Of a DNA stretch of 64,000 bases, positions 25,393 through 33,528 are shown one piece after another; the first letter of the stretch is position 1, and each line of letters starts with the position of its first letter. The notes under the pieces were generated by a model. It did not search any database, had not been told where the DNA came from, and worked only from the letters and a program-made list of their open reading frames with translations. The stretch is from Sphingomonas aracearum (lineage in GTDB: Bacteria; Pseudomonadota; Alphaproteobacteria; Sphingomonadales; Sphingomonadaceae). The stretch is taken from positions 868,001-932,000 of the forward strand of contig NZ_QQNB01000002.1 of NCBI RefSeq assembly GCF_003345355.1, written 5' to 3'. A program made the position numbers and the translations under genes.

Positions 25393-27609
25393 ATGCCTCT
25401 CTCCTCCGCCGCCGCCGGGCTTTGCCTCGGGCTGCCCACCGCCGCCGCCGCGCTGGCGCTCGCCGCTCCCGCCTGGGCGCAGGAGGCTGCCGCGCAGAAC
25501 GATGCCGACGTGATCGTCCGCGCGCAGCAGGCGCAGAAGCAGGTGACGAGCGACGGCGATCTCGGCGCGCTCGGCCGCCAGGAGGCACTGGCCACCCCGT
25601 TCAACGTCTCCACCTACACCGCGCAACTGGTGCTCGACCAGCAGTCGGAGACGCTGGGCGACGTGCTGGAGAACGATCCGTCCGTGCGCACGACCTATGG
25701 CTTCGGCAACCAGTCCGAACAGTTCGTGATCCGCGGCTTCGCGCTGAACGGCGACGATATCGCCATCGACGGGCTGTACGGCATCACCCCGCGGCAGCTC
25801 GTTTCGCCCGAGCCCTATGAAAGCGTGCAGGTGCTGAACGGCGCCAGCGCCTTCCTGTTCGGCGCCTCGCCGGGCGGATCGGGCATCGGCGGCACGATCA
25901 ATCTCACGCCCAAGCGGGCCGAGCGCACCTTGCTGCGCGCCACCGCCAGCTATGGCGCGAACAGCGTGGTGGGCGGCAACGTGGACCTGGGCACCCGCTT
26001 CGGCCCGGATCGCGCGTTCGGCCTGCGCGTGAACGGCGTTTATCGCAACGGCGACACGGCGATCGACGACGAGCATCGCAAGGTGACGGTGGCCAGCGCC
26101 AGCTTCGACTTCCGCAAGGGGCCGGGGCGCTTCTTCCTGGATTTCGGCTATGAGGACCAGCAGGCCCGTCAGGCGCGGCCGACCGTGACGCTCGACGCGA
26201 ACGTCGCCGTGCCGCGCGTGCCGGGCGCAGGCGCCAATTACGCCCAGCCCTGGACCTACACCCACCTGCGCGACATCTACGCGCTGGCCCGTGCCGAGCT
26301 GGACGTGGCGGCGGGCTGGACCCTCTATGCCGCCGCCGGCTTCCGCGACGGCAGCGAGACGGGGGAATATTCCTCGCTGACCGTCACCGACGGCGCGACC
26401 GGCGCCGCCACCGCGAGCCGCCTCTACGTGCCGCGCGAGGACAATAACGAGGCGGGGCAGGCCGGCATCCGCGGCAGGTTCACCGTGGCCGGCATCTCCA
26501 ACCAGTTCAACGCCGGCGCCTCCGTCAGCTATCAGGAAAACCGCAACTCCTTCGCCTTTGGCGACTTCCCGGCGAGCGTCAGAACATCCTGCGGCACGAG
26601 CGCGCTGAACTTCTGCACCAACCTGTACGCGCCGGCCGTGGTCGGCCTGCCGCCCTTCTCGTCCACGCCGGGCTTCGTGGCCGGCAGCTTCACCACGCTG
26701 CCGCGCGTCTCCTCCAGCGAGCTGAAGAGCGTCTACGTGTCCGACACGATCGGGCTGTTCGACGATCGCGTGCTGATCACCGGCGGCCTGCGGCGCCAGA
26801 ACATCGTCGTCGACGCCTTTGACCGCACCAGCCTGGTGCGCACCACCCGCTACGACGAGAGCCGCACCACGCCGGTGGTGGGCGTCGTGCTGCGCCCGGC
26901 GCGCACCCTCTCGTTCTACGGCAACCGCATCGAGGGCCTGGCGCAAGGGCCGACGGCGCCGACCAGCGCGCTTGTCATCAACCCCGGGGAGGTGTTCGCG
27001 CCGTTCAAGTCGGTGCAATACGAAGTCGGCGCCAAGCTCGAGCTGCGCGGGCTCACCGGCACGCTGGCGCTGTACCAGACCAGGCAGCCGAGCACGTACA
27101 ACGCGCCCACTGCGATGGCGGGGCTGTCGCGCTTCGTGGTGGATGGCGAGCAGCGCAATCGCGGCATCGAGCTCAGCCTGAACGGCGAGCCGACCAACTG
27201 GCTGCGGTTCCTCGGCGGTGTTACCATCAATGAGGCGGAAATCACCCGTTCGTTGAATGGCTTGAACAACGGCAAGGACGCCGTGGGCGTGCCCGATTAC
27301 CAGGTGAACTTCGGCGCCGAAGTGTCGCCGGCGGCATTGAAGGGGCTCACCTTCACCGGGGGGGTCGTGATGACGGGCGAGCAGGCCATCAACATTCCGA
27401 CAACCACCTCCGCATTGCAGGAATTGCCGGACTGGACGCGTTTCGATCTTGGCGCACGCTATGTCTTTGTCGCGGACGAGCATCCGGTCACGCTGCGGGT
27501 CAGCGCGGAAAATATCGACAACCGGCGTTACTGGTATTCGGCGTTCGGAGGATACCTGTTGCAGGGATCGCCTCGTACGGTGAAGGCATCGCTTACCTTC
27601 GAATATTGA
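25393..27609 (+). CDS. TonB-dependent siderophore-type receptor
   Basis: 738 residues. Signal peptide about 1-33 (AAPAWA-QE). Plug domain (60-185) with LGDVLENDPSVRTTYGFGNQ, FVIRGFALNGDDIAIDGLYG and FGASPGGSGIGGTINLTPKR, all characteristic of the FhuE/FpvA/FoxA ferric-siderophore receptor class. A long barrel follows with extracellular loops and ends VKASLTFEY, with the C-terminal aromatic. Iron supply is the likely role, and a Fur-like palindrome lies just upstream; the ligand is unknown. No siderophore-biosynthesis genes or inner-membrane transporter are nearby, so it would take up a foreign siderophore. Confidence 0.88.
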   Translation: MPLSSAAAGLCLGLPTAAAALALAAPAWAQEAAAQNDADVIVRAQQAQKQVTSDGDLGALGRQEALATPFNVSTYTAQLVLDQQSETLGDVLENDPSVRTTYGFGNQSEQFVIRGFALNGDDIAIDGLYGITPRQLVSPEPYESVQVLNGASAFLFGASPGGSGIGGTINLTPKRAERTLLRATASYGANSVVGGNVDLGTRFGPDRAFGLRVNGVYRNGDTAIDDEHRKVTVASASFDFRKGPGRFFLDFGYEDQQARQARPTVTLDANVAVPRVPGAGANYAQPWTYTHLRDIYALARAELDVAAGWTLYAAAGFRDGSETGEYSSLTVTDGATGAATASRLYVPREDNNEAGQAGIRGRFTVAGISNQFNAGASVSYQENRNSFAFGDFPASVRTSCGTSALNFCTNLYAPAVVGLPPFSSTPGFVAGSFTTLPRVSSSELKSVYVSDTIGLFDDRVLITGGLRRQNIVVDAFDRTSLVRTTRYDESRTTPVVGVVLRPARTLSFYGNRIEGLAQGPTAPTSALVINPGEVFAPFKSVQYEVGAKLELRGLTGTLALYQTRQPSTYNAPTAMAGLSRFVVDGEQRNRGIELSLNGEPTNWLRFLGGVTINEAEITRSLNGLNNGKDAVGVPDYQVNFGAEVSPAALKGLTFTGGVVMTGEQAINIPTTTSALQELPDWTRFDLGARYVFVADEHPVTLRVSAENIDNRRYWYSAFGGYLLQGSPRTVKASLTFEY

Positions 27610-27649
27610 GCGAAAGGTCGTAGTAGCTCCAATTCACCTTTGCGTCGGC

Positions 27650-27676
27650 GCGCGCTCGTCGTTAGGGCGAGCGCGC
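27650..27676. terminator. hairpin between TonB receptor and mucR
   Basis: Perfect 9-bp inverted repeat GCGCGCTCG/CGAGCGCGC with a 9-nt loop. There is no U-run, so it is either a weak terminator of the receptor transcript or a structure in the mucR leader (it ends 22 bp before the mucR ATG). Confidence 0.4.
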
Positions 27677-27698
27677 ATTGTACGAAAGGGACGACTTC

Positions 27699-28178
27699 AT
27701 GGCCGATCAGAACGACACCGTCAGCATCGTGGAACTGGCTGCGGACCTCACGGCGGCCTGGTTGTCCAATCCCAACACGCGCGCCAATGCCGAGGACGTG
27801 CCCGCCTTTCTCCAGGCGATCCATGCCGCGGTGGCCGGCCTTGCCGGTGCGCCCGGCGCCGATGCGTCGGAAGAAGCGGCGCAGCCCGCAGCCGAGCACA
27901 AGGCGGCAGTGAGCGTGCGCAAGTCGCTCGCCAACCCCGATCACATCATCAGCATGATCGACGGCAAGCCGTATCGCTCGCTCACCCGGCACCTGTCGGC
28001 CAACGGCCTGACCCCGGCCGAGTATCGCCAGCGCTACGGCCTGAAGGCGGATTATCCGATGACCGCGCCGAGCTATTCGGAACAGCGCCGGGCCATGGCC
28101 AAGAAGATCGGCCTGGGCCGCAAGCCCGGCCAGAAGCGCGGCGCCCGCAAGACGGCGACCGAAGCCAGCGAGGGCTGA
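27699..28178 (+). CDS. MucR/Ros-family transcriptional regulator without the zinc cysteine
   Basis: 159 residues from ATG 27699 (ribosome site AAAGGG). N-terminal oligomerisation part (7-50), an Ala/Glu-rich linker, then the Ros/MucR domain: IDGKPYRSLTRHLSANGLTPAEYRQRYGLKADYPMTAPSYSEQRRAMAKKIGLGR. In classical Ros the first zinc ligands lie in a VCLEDGK/CLEC-type motif; here the aligned residues are IISMIDGK, so the Cys is absent. Zinc-less members are known in this family and still bind AT-rich DNA as H-NS-like silencers. The basic tail GRKPGQKRGARKTATEASEG is typical. Likely a global regulator; targets unknown. Confidence 0.85.
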   Translation: MADQNDTVSIVELAADLTAAWLSNPNTRANAEDVPAFLQAIHAAVAGLAGAPGADASEEAAQPAAEHKAAVSVRKSLANPDHIISMIDGKPYRSLTRHLSANGLTPAEYRQRYGLKADYPMTAPSYSEQRRAMAKKIGLGRKPGQKRGARKTATEASEG

Positions 28179-28186
28179 GCCCCTGC

Positions 28187-28213
28187 ACCACCCCGGTCCC
28201 GGGCCGGGGTGGT
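28187..28213. terminator. hairpin between convergent mucR and chorismate mutase genes
   Basis: 10-bp perfect stem ACCACCCCGG/CCGGGGTGGT with a 7-nt loop, between the two stop codons. No T-run, but the position fits a shared bidirectional terminator. Confidence 0.5.
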
Positions 28214-28237
28214 CGCGAACCGGCCGCAGGTTGCCGT

Positions 28238-28540
28238 TCAGCGCCGGTCGAAGGCGGCCAGTTCGTAGGCGATCGACGCCTCGACCAGCGTTTCCCACAT
28301 CTCGCCGATCGCCGCCTCGGGCAGCCCGAGCGACGCCGCCTCGGCGCGGGCCTGGTCGATCACCTGCCGCTTGCGCGCTTCGTCGCGCACCGCGCCGCGT
28401 TCCGGCTTGATGCGGGCGGCGGCGTCCATATAGTCGAAGCGCCGGCGGAGCAGCGCCACCAGCGCGCGATCCAGTTCATCCACCCCGGCGCGCACCTCGA
28501 TCATGGTGGAGCAATCGGCGGCGGGAAGGGTCTGGGACAT
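28238..28540 (-). CDS. AroQ-type chorismate mutase
   Basis: 100 residues, a single helical AroQ domain that converts chorismate to prephenate for Phe/Tyr synthesis (or isochorismate-pyruvate lyase in the PchB subgroup). Family features: [32 protein letters not shown] in helix 1 with the active-site Arg and Lys, [18 protein letters not shown], and the last helix [18 protein letters not shown]. Length is right for a stand-alone enzyme. It is isolated; no aromatic pathway genes flank it. The short N-terminal lead ([13 protein letters not shown]) leaves open a start at the internal Met13, close to the first conserved helix. Confidence 0.85.
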   Translation of the reverse strand: MSQTLPAADCSTMIEVRAGVDELDRALVALLRRRFDYMDAAARIKPERGAVRDEARKRQVIDQARAEAASLGLPEAAIGEMWETLVEASIAYELAAFDRR

Positions 28541-28591
28541 GCCCCGCGCTGTGCCCCGCCCGCCCGCCGCTGTCCAGCGCGACGCCCCGGC

Positions 28592-28620
28592 TTGACGGGC
28601 GTGCCCGGCACCGCTATCGC
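28592..28620 (+). promoter_or_regulatory. candidate promoter for rpsD
   Basis: TTGACG (28592-28597), 17-bp spacer, TATCGC (28615-28620). This leaves a leader of about 140 nt before the rpsD ATG with a GC-rich hairpin near 28661-28685, room for S4-type feedback control, though no known S4 leader motif is recognised. Confidence 0.4.
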
Positions 28621-28764
28621 CCGCGCCTTCGTGAGAGGCTCCGCACCCCGGTGAAGCGGCAGCCCCGGCCCTGTGTGGCCGGAGCGAGAACCGGGATCGC
28701 GATCAGCAGGGGATGGCATCCGCTGCGGGTCAACGTTGTTCGTACTTACCCAAGGAATACACGC

Positions 28765-29379
28765 ATGTCGAAGCGCTCCAGCGCCAAGTACAAGATCGAT
28801 CGCCGCATGGGCGAGAACATCTGGGGCCGTCCCAAGTCCCCGGTGAACAAGCGCGAATACGGCCCCGGCCAGCACGGCCAGCGCCGCAAGGGCAAGGTGT
28901 CGGACTTCGGCATCCAGCTGCGCGCCAAGCAGAAGCTGAAGGGCTATTACGGCGACGTCACCGAGAAGCAGTTCCGCCACTGCTACGAGGAAGCTGCCCG
29001 CATGAAGGGCGACACCGGCCAGAACCTGATCGGCCTGCTGGAGCAGCGCCTGGACATGATCGTGTACCGCGCCAAGTTCGCGCCGACGATCTGGGCCGCG
29101 CGCCAGCTGGTCAGCCACGGCCACATCCGCGTCAACGGCGTGAAGTGCAACATCGCGTCGCGCCGCTGCTTCGCCGGGGACGAGATCACGCTCGGCAACA
29201 AGGCGCAGGAAATGGCGCTGGTGCTGGAAGCGCAGAACCTCGCCGAGCGCGAGATCCCGGAATATGTCGCCGCCGACGGCGCCGCCAAGGTGACCTTCAC
29301 CCGCGTGCCGACGCTGGACGAAGTGCCCTACCCGGTGAAGATGGAACCGAACCTCGTGGTCGAGTTCTACAGCCGCTGA
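28765..29379 (+). CDS. rpsD: 30S ribosomal protein S4
   Basis: 204 residues. Primary rRNA-binding protein that starts assembly of the 30S body. The N-terminus [25 protein letters not shown] lacks the Cys zinc knuckle (zinc-free alphaproteobacterial type). The S4 RNA-binding domain [31 protein letters not shown] (about 93-155) and the C-terminal [18 protein letters not shown] are canonical. It stands alone, not with rpsK-rpoA, as usual in alphaproteobacteria. It is followed by a strong intrinsic terminator. Confidence 0.97.
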   Translation: MSKRSSAKYKIDRRMGENIWGRPKSPVNKREYGPGQHGQRRKGKVSDFGIQLRAKQKLKGYYGDVTEKQFRHCYEEAARMKGDTGQNLIGLLEQRLDMIVYRAKFAPTIWAARQLVSHGHIRVNGVKCNIASRRCFAGDEITLGNKAQEMALVLEAQNLAEREIPEYVAADGAAKVTFTRVPTLDEVPYPVKMEPNLVVEFYSR

Positions 29380-29471
29380 GCGATCGGGTTGGCGCCCGCC
29401 AACCCGCGCATCATCGGCGGCTCGGCCGGCGACGCTCAAGCGGCGTCGGCGACGCGGGCTTCGAGAGAAAG

Positions 29472-29500
29472 GGGCGGCTCCTCGCGGGGCCGCCCTTTTT
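29472..29500 (+). terminator. intrinsic terminator after rpsD
   Basis: Stem GGGCGGC (29472-29478) / GCCGCCC (29489-29495) with a 10-nt loop, followed directly by TTTTT. A second hairpin (GGGTTGGC/GCCAACCC, 29387-29405) lies right after the stop codon. Confidence 0.85.
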
Positions 29501-29565
29501 CTTTGCCTGGCAGCAGCCGTGTGCGGGCGGGCGCGGAGATTGCGACAGGAGAACCGGCGTCAGCG

Positions 29566-29830
29566 GTTCTGGATTTCCGCCTGCGCGGGAATGACGGAAC
29601 GGGCTGGTTGCCGGCCGTCTTTCACCCCGGCGCAGGGCCGGGGTCCACTGCTTCGCGGGGTGCGGCTGGAGGCTCTGGGGTTGCGTTTGCGCCGGGTCGC
29701 GGGGCAGGCTCGAAGTAGATGACGCCTCCCTTATCCGTCACCCCGGCGCAGGCCGGGGTCCACGGCTGGTGCCGCGAGCGGCGGCGTTGGTGGGTAGAAT
29801 GATGAATGCCAGCCTTCGCTGGCATGACGG
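29566..29830. repeat. island of palindromic half-elements downstream of rpsD
   Basis: Contains CCGCCTGCGCGGGAATGACGG-type sequence (29566-29597), two CACCCCGGCGCAG-GCCGGGGTCCA units (29621-29650, 29736-29766) and the hairpin ATGCCAGC-CTTC-GCTGGCAT (29806-29825). These are partial copies of dispersed sphingomonad repeats. I see no gene in 29501-29950. Confidence 0.7.
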
Positions 29831-29949
29831 GAGTGGGATGCGGAGCGGCGCGCTCCCCCCGTCCGTCATCCCGTGACGTGTGGTAGCGGAGAAACACGAA
29901 TAGCGGGCGCGCGCGTACGCCGCCCGTGAACACGAGGGAAAGGGATCGA

Positions 29950-30292
29950 CCGGCGCGTCCTAGCCACGGTTTTGCACCCGGGGCTCGACGACTTTTGAGA
30001 CACTCGCTACACTACGAAGCATCGAGACTTCTTGTATCTGTCGGGTATCGGCGACGCCCCCGGTACTCTGCCGCACCGGCTCTGGCATGGAGATGGAGTT
30101 GAACCGCTGTCACCGGTTCCGCTCGCCCTCCGGACGTCTTCAAACCTTCCCCGACCCTGATGAACGGACATCCGACTTGTAGTCCCGGATGGCTCCGCGC
30201 CGGTCGATCGCCGGGCATGGTGCTTGTGACGGCACCACCACCGGCTGCTTTCGTCCAACCCCGCCGCAGGCCCTTACCGCGGTTCTGAACTG
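29950..30292 (-). ncRNA. candidate structured non-coding RNA, family not recognised
   Basis: A minus-strand transcript expected to start near 30292 from the consensus promoter at 30299-30327. The roughly 340 nt have no credible gene but contain several stems: CATCCG/CGGATG (about 30172-30194), GAACCG/CGGTTC (about 30099-30121) and a GC-rich stem around 30040-30080. Base composition shifts to lower GC at 29985-30050. I looked for and did not find the hallmarks of tmRNA (no AND-tag coding), RNase P RNA (no GAGGAAAGTCC), SRP RNA or 6S RNA. The 3' end is not defined; 29950 is a guess. Confidence 0.4.
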
Positions 30293-30298
30293 CTGCGG

Positions 30299-30327
30299 CG
30301 TATAGCCAGATGGGTTCGCGTTGTCAA
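30299..30327 (-). promoter_or_regulatory. strong sigma70-type promoter of the candidate RNA
   Basis: On the minus strand: TTGACA (30327-30322), exactly 17 bp, TATACG (30304-30299). This is the best promoter match I found in the window, and no protein gene follows it. Confidence 0.65.
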
Positions 30328-30334
30328 GCTTCTT

Positions 30335-30436
30335 GTTCCCCGGCGGAGGCCGGGGTCCAGTTGGGCGCGGGTGGTTGGGGGTCGCCGTGCTGCAACTCCG
30401 GCCTTCCCAGCTGGGCCCCGGCCTTCGCCGGGGAAC
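30335..30436. repeat. large inverted repeat (GTTCCCCGGC family), second copy
   Basis: Arms 30335-30360 and 30411-30436 are near-complementary and match the element at 8005-8105. It sits 8 bp upstream of the -35 box of the candidate RNA promoter. Confidence 0.85.
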
Positions 30437-30448
30437 GGAAGGGGTGGG

Positions 30449-30619
30449 TTCTCGCGGAGGCGCGGAGGCGCGGAGGAGGTTTCGTGTCGGGTGAGCGGGT
30501 GGCCGTATAACAGGAATCCTGACGCGCTTTGCGCGTCGACTCCCCTCTTCTCTCTGCGCCTCCGCGCCTCCGCGTGAACAAACCCTCTTCGTGTCTTCGC
30601 GTCTTCGCGTGAACCTCTT
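30449..30619. repeat. GAGGCGCGGAGG purine/pyrimidine inverted repeat
   Basis: Left arm CTCGCGGAGGCGCGGAGGCG (30451-30470 and on), right arm GCGCCTCCGCGCCTCCGCG (30557-30575), followed by the short tandem CTTCGCGTCTTCGCGTGAAC to 30614. The centre holds GACGCG-CTTT-GCGCGTC hairpins. No gene is visible here. Confidence 0.75.
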
Positions 30620-30734
30620 ACTGCGATCGTCGGAAGAAGCGGGACGACGGGGCCCCGGGGGTGGCTCGGTGGCGGCAAGCGGTGCGCGACGTTTCCCATT
30701 GCGCGACCCGCCCCCGCGATGCCACACCGCCGCC

Positions 30735-32363
30735 ATGCGCCAGCTTGCCCTGCTCCTCCCGCTCCTCGCCGCGCCCGCCGTTGCGCAGCAGGCGCCCTCT
30801 CCCGTCAGCCTCGACACGCTGAAGACCGTCACCCGCGAGCTGTCTTCCGACGCTTTCGAGGGGCGCGCGCCCGCCACGCCTGCCGAGGCGAAGACCACCG
30901 CCTATATCGCCGACCGGTTCAAGGCCGCGGGGCTGCAGCCGGGCAACAAGGGGAGCTGGTTCCAGGACGTGCCGCTGGTGCAGCTCACCTACCGCAACGT
31001 CTCGCCGATGACCTTCACCGGCGGCAAGGCGCCGGTTTCGCTCGCCTATCGCAGCGACATGGTGGTCGCGACCTATCGCGTGCAGCCGAAGGTGGCGATC
31101 AGCAACTCGGACGTGGTGTTCGTCGGCTACGGCATCAACGCGCCCGAGCGCGGCTGGAACGACTATGCCGGCGTGGACGTGCGCGGGAAGACGGTGGTGA
31201 TCCTCATCAACGATCCGGATTACCAGGCCAAGACGCTCGACGGCCCGTTCGGTGGGCGCGCGATGACCTATTACGGGCGCTGGACGTACAAGTTCGAGGA
31301 AGCCGCGCGGCAGGGCGCGGCGGCGGCGATCATCGTGCACGAGACGGAGCCGGCGGCCTATGGCTGGAACGTGGTGCAGTCGAGCTGGACCGGCCCGCTG
31401 CTGGAACAGGACACGCCCGGCGACCACCAGGACCAGAGCCAGGCGATCGGCTGGATGCAGCTGGCAAAGGCGCGGGAACTGTTCGCCTCCGCGGGCCGGA
31501 GCTTCGATCAATTGTCCGCCGCGGCCAAGCGGAAGGGCTTCAAGGCCGTGCCGCTGGGCGTGAAGGCGTCGGTCCGCTTCGATGCGGCGATCAAGCGCCA
31601 GGCGTCGAAGAACGTGGTGGGCATCCTTCCCGGCAGCGAGCGGCCGGACGAATATGTGCTCTATTCCGCGCATTGGGACCATCTCGGCCGCTGCGACGCG
31701 GTGAACGGCGACACCATCTGCAACGGCGCGATCGACAACGCGACCGGCGTCGCCGCGCTGGTGGCCATGGCGGAGGCCTATCGCAAGACGGGCGCGCCGA
31801 AGCGGTCGGTGGTGTTCCTGGCGGTGACGGCGGAGGAAGCGGGGCTGCTCGGCTCCAAATTCTATGCCGAGAACCCGGTCTTTCCGTTGGCGCAGACGGT
31901 GGGCGGCGTGAACATGGACGCGCTGAAGGTGCGCGGGGAAACGCGCGACTTCGTTACCACCGGCGCGGGCAAGTCGGAGCTGGAGGACATGGCGCGGCCG
32001 CTGCTGGCGGCGCAAGGGCGGCGCATGTCGCCCGAGCCGACGCCGGAGCGGGGCTTCTACTACCGCTCCGACCATTTCAGCTTCGCCAAGCTGGGCGTGC
32101 CGATGTTCGACGGCAGCGCGGGCGAGGACGCGGTGGAGGGCGGCGTTGCGGCCGGCCATGCCGCCGAGGAGGACTATACCGAGCACCGTTACCACCAGCC
32201 GGGCGACGAGTACGATCCGGCGTGGAACTGGGGCGCCGCGCTGCAGGATGTCGGCTTCTACTACACGCTCGGGCGGCAGCTGGCGGACGGAACGGCGTGG
32301 CCGAACTGGTACCCCACCGCCGAGTTCCGCGCGATCCGCGACAAGAGCCGGGCGGGGCGCTAG
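30735..32363 (+). CDS. secreted M28-family zinc peptidase with PA domain
   Basis: 542 residues. Signal peptide 1-18 (AAPAVA-QQ). A PA-like inserted domain (about 120-270; VVFVGYGINAPERGWNDYAG) precedes the catalytic M28 domain: YSAHWDHLGRC (first zinc His), GAIDNATGVAAL (bridging Asp), AEEAGLLGSKFYAENPV (catalytic Glu pair), NMDALKV (Asp) and FYYRSDHFSFAKLGVP (His). All five zinc ligands are present, so it should be an active periplasmic or extracellular aminopeptidase. ATG 30735 is the first Met that gives a signal peptide. It stands alone. Confidence 0.92.
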   Translation: MRQLALLLPLLAAPAVAQQAPSPVSLDTLKTVTRELSSDAFEGRAPATPAEAKTTAYIADRFKAAGLQPGNKGSWFQDVPLVQLTYRNVSPMTFTGGKAPVSLAYRSDMVVATYRVQPKVAISNSDVVFVGYGINAPERGWNDYAGVDVRGKTVVILINDPDYQAKTLDGPFGGRAMTYYGRWTYKFEEAARQGAAAAIIVHETEPAAYGWNVVQSSWTGPLLEQDTPGDHQDQSQAIGWMQLAKARELFASAGRSFDQLSAAAKRKGFKAVPLGVKASVRFDAAIKRQASKNVVGILPGSERPDEYVLYSAHWDHLGRCDAVNGDTICNGAIDNATGVAALVAMAEAYRKTGAPKRSVVFLAVTAEEAGLLGSKFYAENPVFPLAQTVGGVNMDALKVRGETRDFVTTGAGKSELEDMARPLLAAQGRRMSPEPTPERGFYYRSDHFSFAKLGVPMFDGSAGEDAVEGGVAAGHAAEEDYTEHRYHQPGDEYDPAWNWGAALQDVGFYYTLGRQLADGTAWPNWYPTAEFRAIRDKSRAGR

Positions 32364-32376
32364 AACATCCTCCACC

Positions 32377-32481
32377 CCGTTCGTGGTGAGGAGAGGCTGA
32401 GCGAACGCGAAGGCTCGTCTCGAACCACCTGTCCTGCGAGACGCCGCCTCGCTGCGCTCGGTGGCTCCTCAGGACGAACGG
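32377..32481. repeat. palindromic repeat (CCGTTCGTGGTGAGGAG family)
   Basis: Outer arms CCGTTCGTGGTGAGGAG.../...GCTCCTCAGGACGAACGG with the inner GGCTCGTCTCGAACCACC/ GGTGGCTC elements. It fills the gap between the peptidase stop and the aguA start and may act as a terminator. Confidence 0.8.
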
Positions 32482-32507
32482 CAAGCGAGTCGAACGGAGA
32501 ACGTGTC

Positions 32508-33476
32508 ATGACTATTCCTCCCCCCGCCGAATGGGCGCCGCACGCCGCCGTGTGGATCGGCTTTCCGAGCCATGCCGAGCTGTGGGCGGAGGATCTCGAT
32601 CAAGCGCGGGAGGAAGTGATCGCCTTTGCCCGCGCGGTGCATGCCGATGGGCGCGGCGAGCGGGTGATCCTGGTCGCGGCGGATGCGGAGGCGGCCCAGG
32701 CGGCGCAGGAGATGGCGGGCGATGCGGCGGAAGTGCTGATCCAGCCGTTCGGCGACATCTGGCTGCGCGACACCGCCCCCATCGTCACCGGGGACGGCAC
32801 CGCGCGCGATTTCCGCTTCAACGGCTGGGGCGGCAAATACGATCTGGAAGGCGACGACACGATCGGCGCGCGGCTGGGCGCCTCGCGCGAACTGCCGACC
32901 GAGACAGGCGACTGGATCCTGGAAGGCGGCGCGATCGACGGCGACGGCACCGGCCTTGTCGTCACCACCGAGCAATGCCTGCTCAATCCCAACCGCAACC
33001 CGGAACTGACGCGGGAGGAAATCGAGCACCGCCTGCGCGACGATCTCGGCTTTTCCCGCGTCCTGTGGCTCGGCGAGGGCCTGAAGGCGGACCATACGGA
33101 CGGCCATGTCGACAACCTTGCGCGGTTCGTCGCGCCGGGCCGGCTGGCCATCCCGGAGCCGGCGGAGAACGATCCCAACTGGCAGGTGTACCAGCTCGCC
33201 GCCAAACGCGCTGCGGAGGAGGGAGTGGAGGTCGTGCGGCTCCCCTCCCCCGGCCGCGTGCTGCGCGACGAGGAGATCGTGCCGGCCAGCTACATGAACT
33301 TCTATATCGGCAACGCAGCGGTGGTGGTGCCGGTGTACGGCGCCCCGAACGACGAGGCGGCGGTGAGGGCGATCCAGGCGCTGTTCCCCGACCGGGCGGT
33401 TGTCGGCCTGCGCGCCGATGCGATCCTCACCGGCGGCGGCAGCTTCCACTGCATCTCGCAGCAAATTCCCGCCTGA
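32508..33476 (+). CDS. aguA: agmatine deiminase
   Basis: 322 residues of the guanidino-group-modifying (peptidylarginine-deiminase-like) fold. Conserved stretches: EWAPHAAVWIGFPSH, GDIWLRDTAPI, LEGGAIDGDG, ADHTDGHVDNLARF with the catalytic His/Asp, and C315 in GGGSFHCISQQIP as the nucleophile. It hydrolyses agmatine to N-carbamoylputrescine and ammonia; aguB 1 kb downstream performs the next step to putrescine. It is somewhat shorter than plant and Pseudomonas enzymes (about 365). Confidence 0.93.
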   Translation: MTIPPPAEWAPHAAVWIGFPSHAELWAEDLDQAREEVIAFARAVHADGRGERVILVAADAEAAQAAQEMAGDAAEVLIQPFGDIWLRDTAPIVTGDGTARDFRFNGWGGKYDLEGDDTIGARLGASRELPTETGDWILEGGAIDGDGTGLVVTTEQCLLNPNRNPELTREEIEHRLRDDLGFSRVLWLGEGLKADHTDGHVDNLARFVAPGRLAIPEPAENDPNWQVYQLAAKRAAEEGVEVVRLPSPGRVLRDEEIVPASYMNFYIGNAAVVVPVYGAPNDEAAVRAIQALFPDRAVVGLRADAILTGGGSFHCISQQIPA

Positions 33477-33528
33477 CGGACACGAGAACCGCGGCGAGGC
33501 GTTGAAGGCCGGTCCGGGAGTTTACGCC

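Noticed and set aside
29960..30088. A 42-codon minus-strand frame (MPEPVRQSTGGVADTRQIQE...) inside the candidate RNA
   Set aside because: Third positions are not GC-rich like the neighbouring genes, rare codons such as ATA occur, and there is no ribosome site; better explained as part of a non-coding RNA.
29950..30292. tmRNA, RNase P RNA, SRP RNA or 6S RNA
   Set aside because: No tag coding sequence for tmRNA and no proper T-arm around GGTTCAACTCC; no GAGGAAAGTCC core for RNase P; no SRP or 6S core recognised. Left as an unnamed RNA candidate.
30449..30619. CRISPR-like array
   Set aside because: The repeated GAGGCGCGGAGG units are adjacent and form one inverted repeat; there are no regular spacers and no cas genes.
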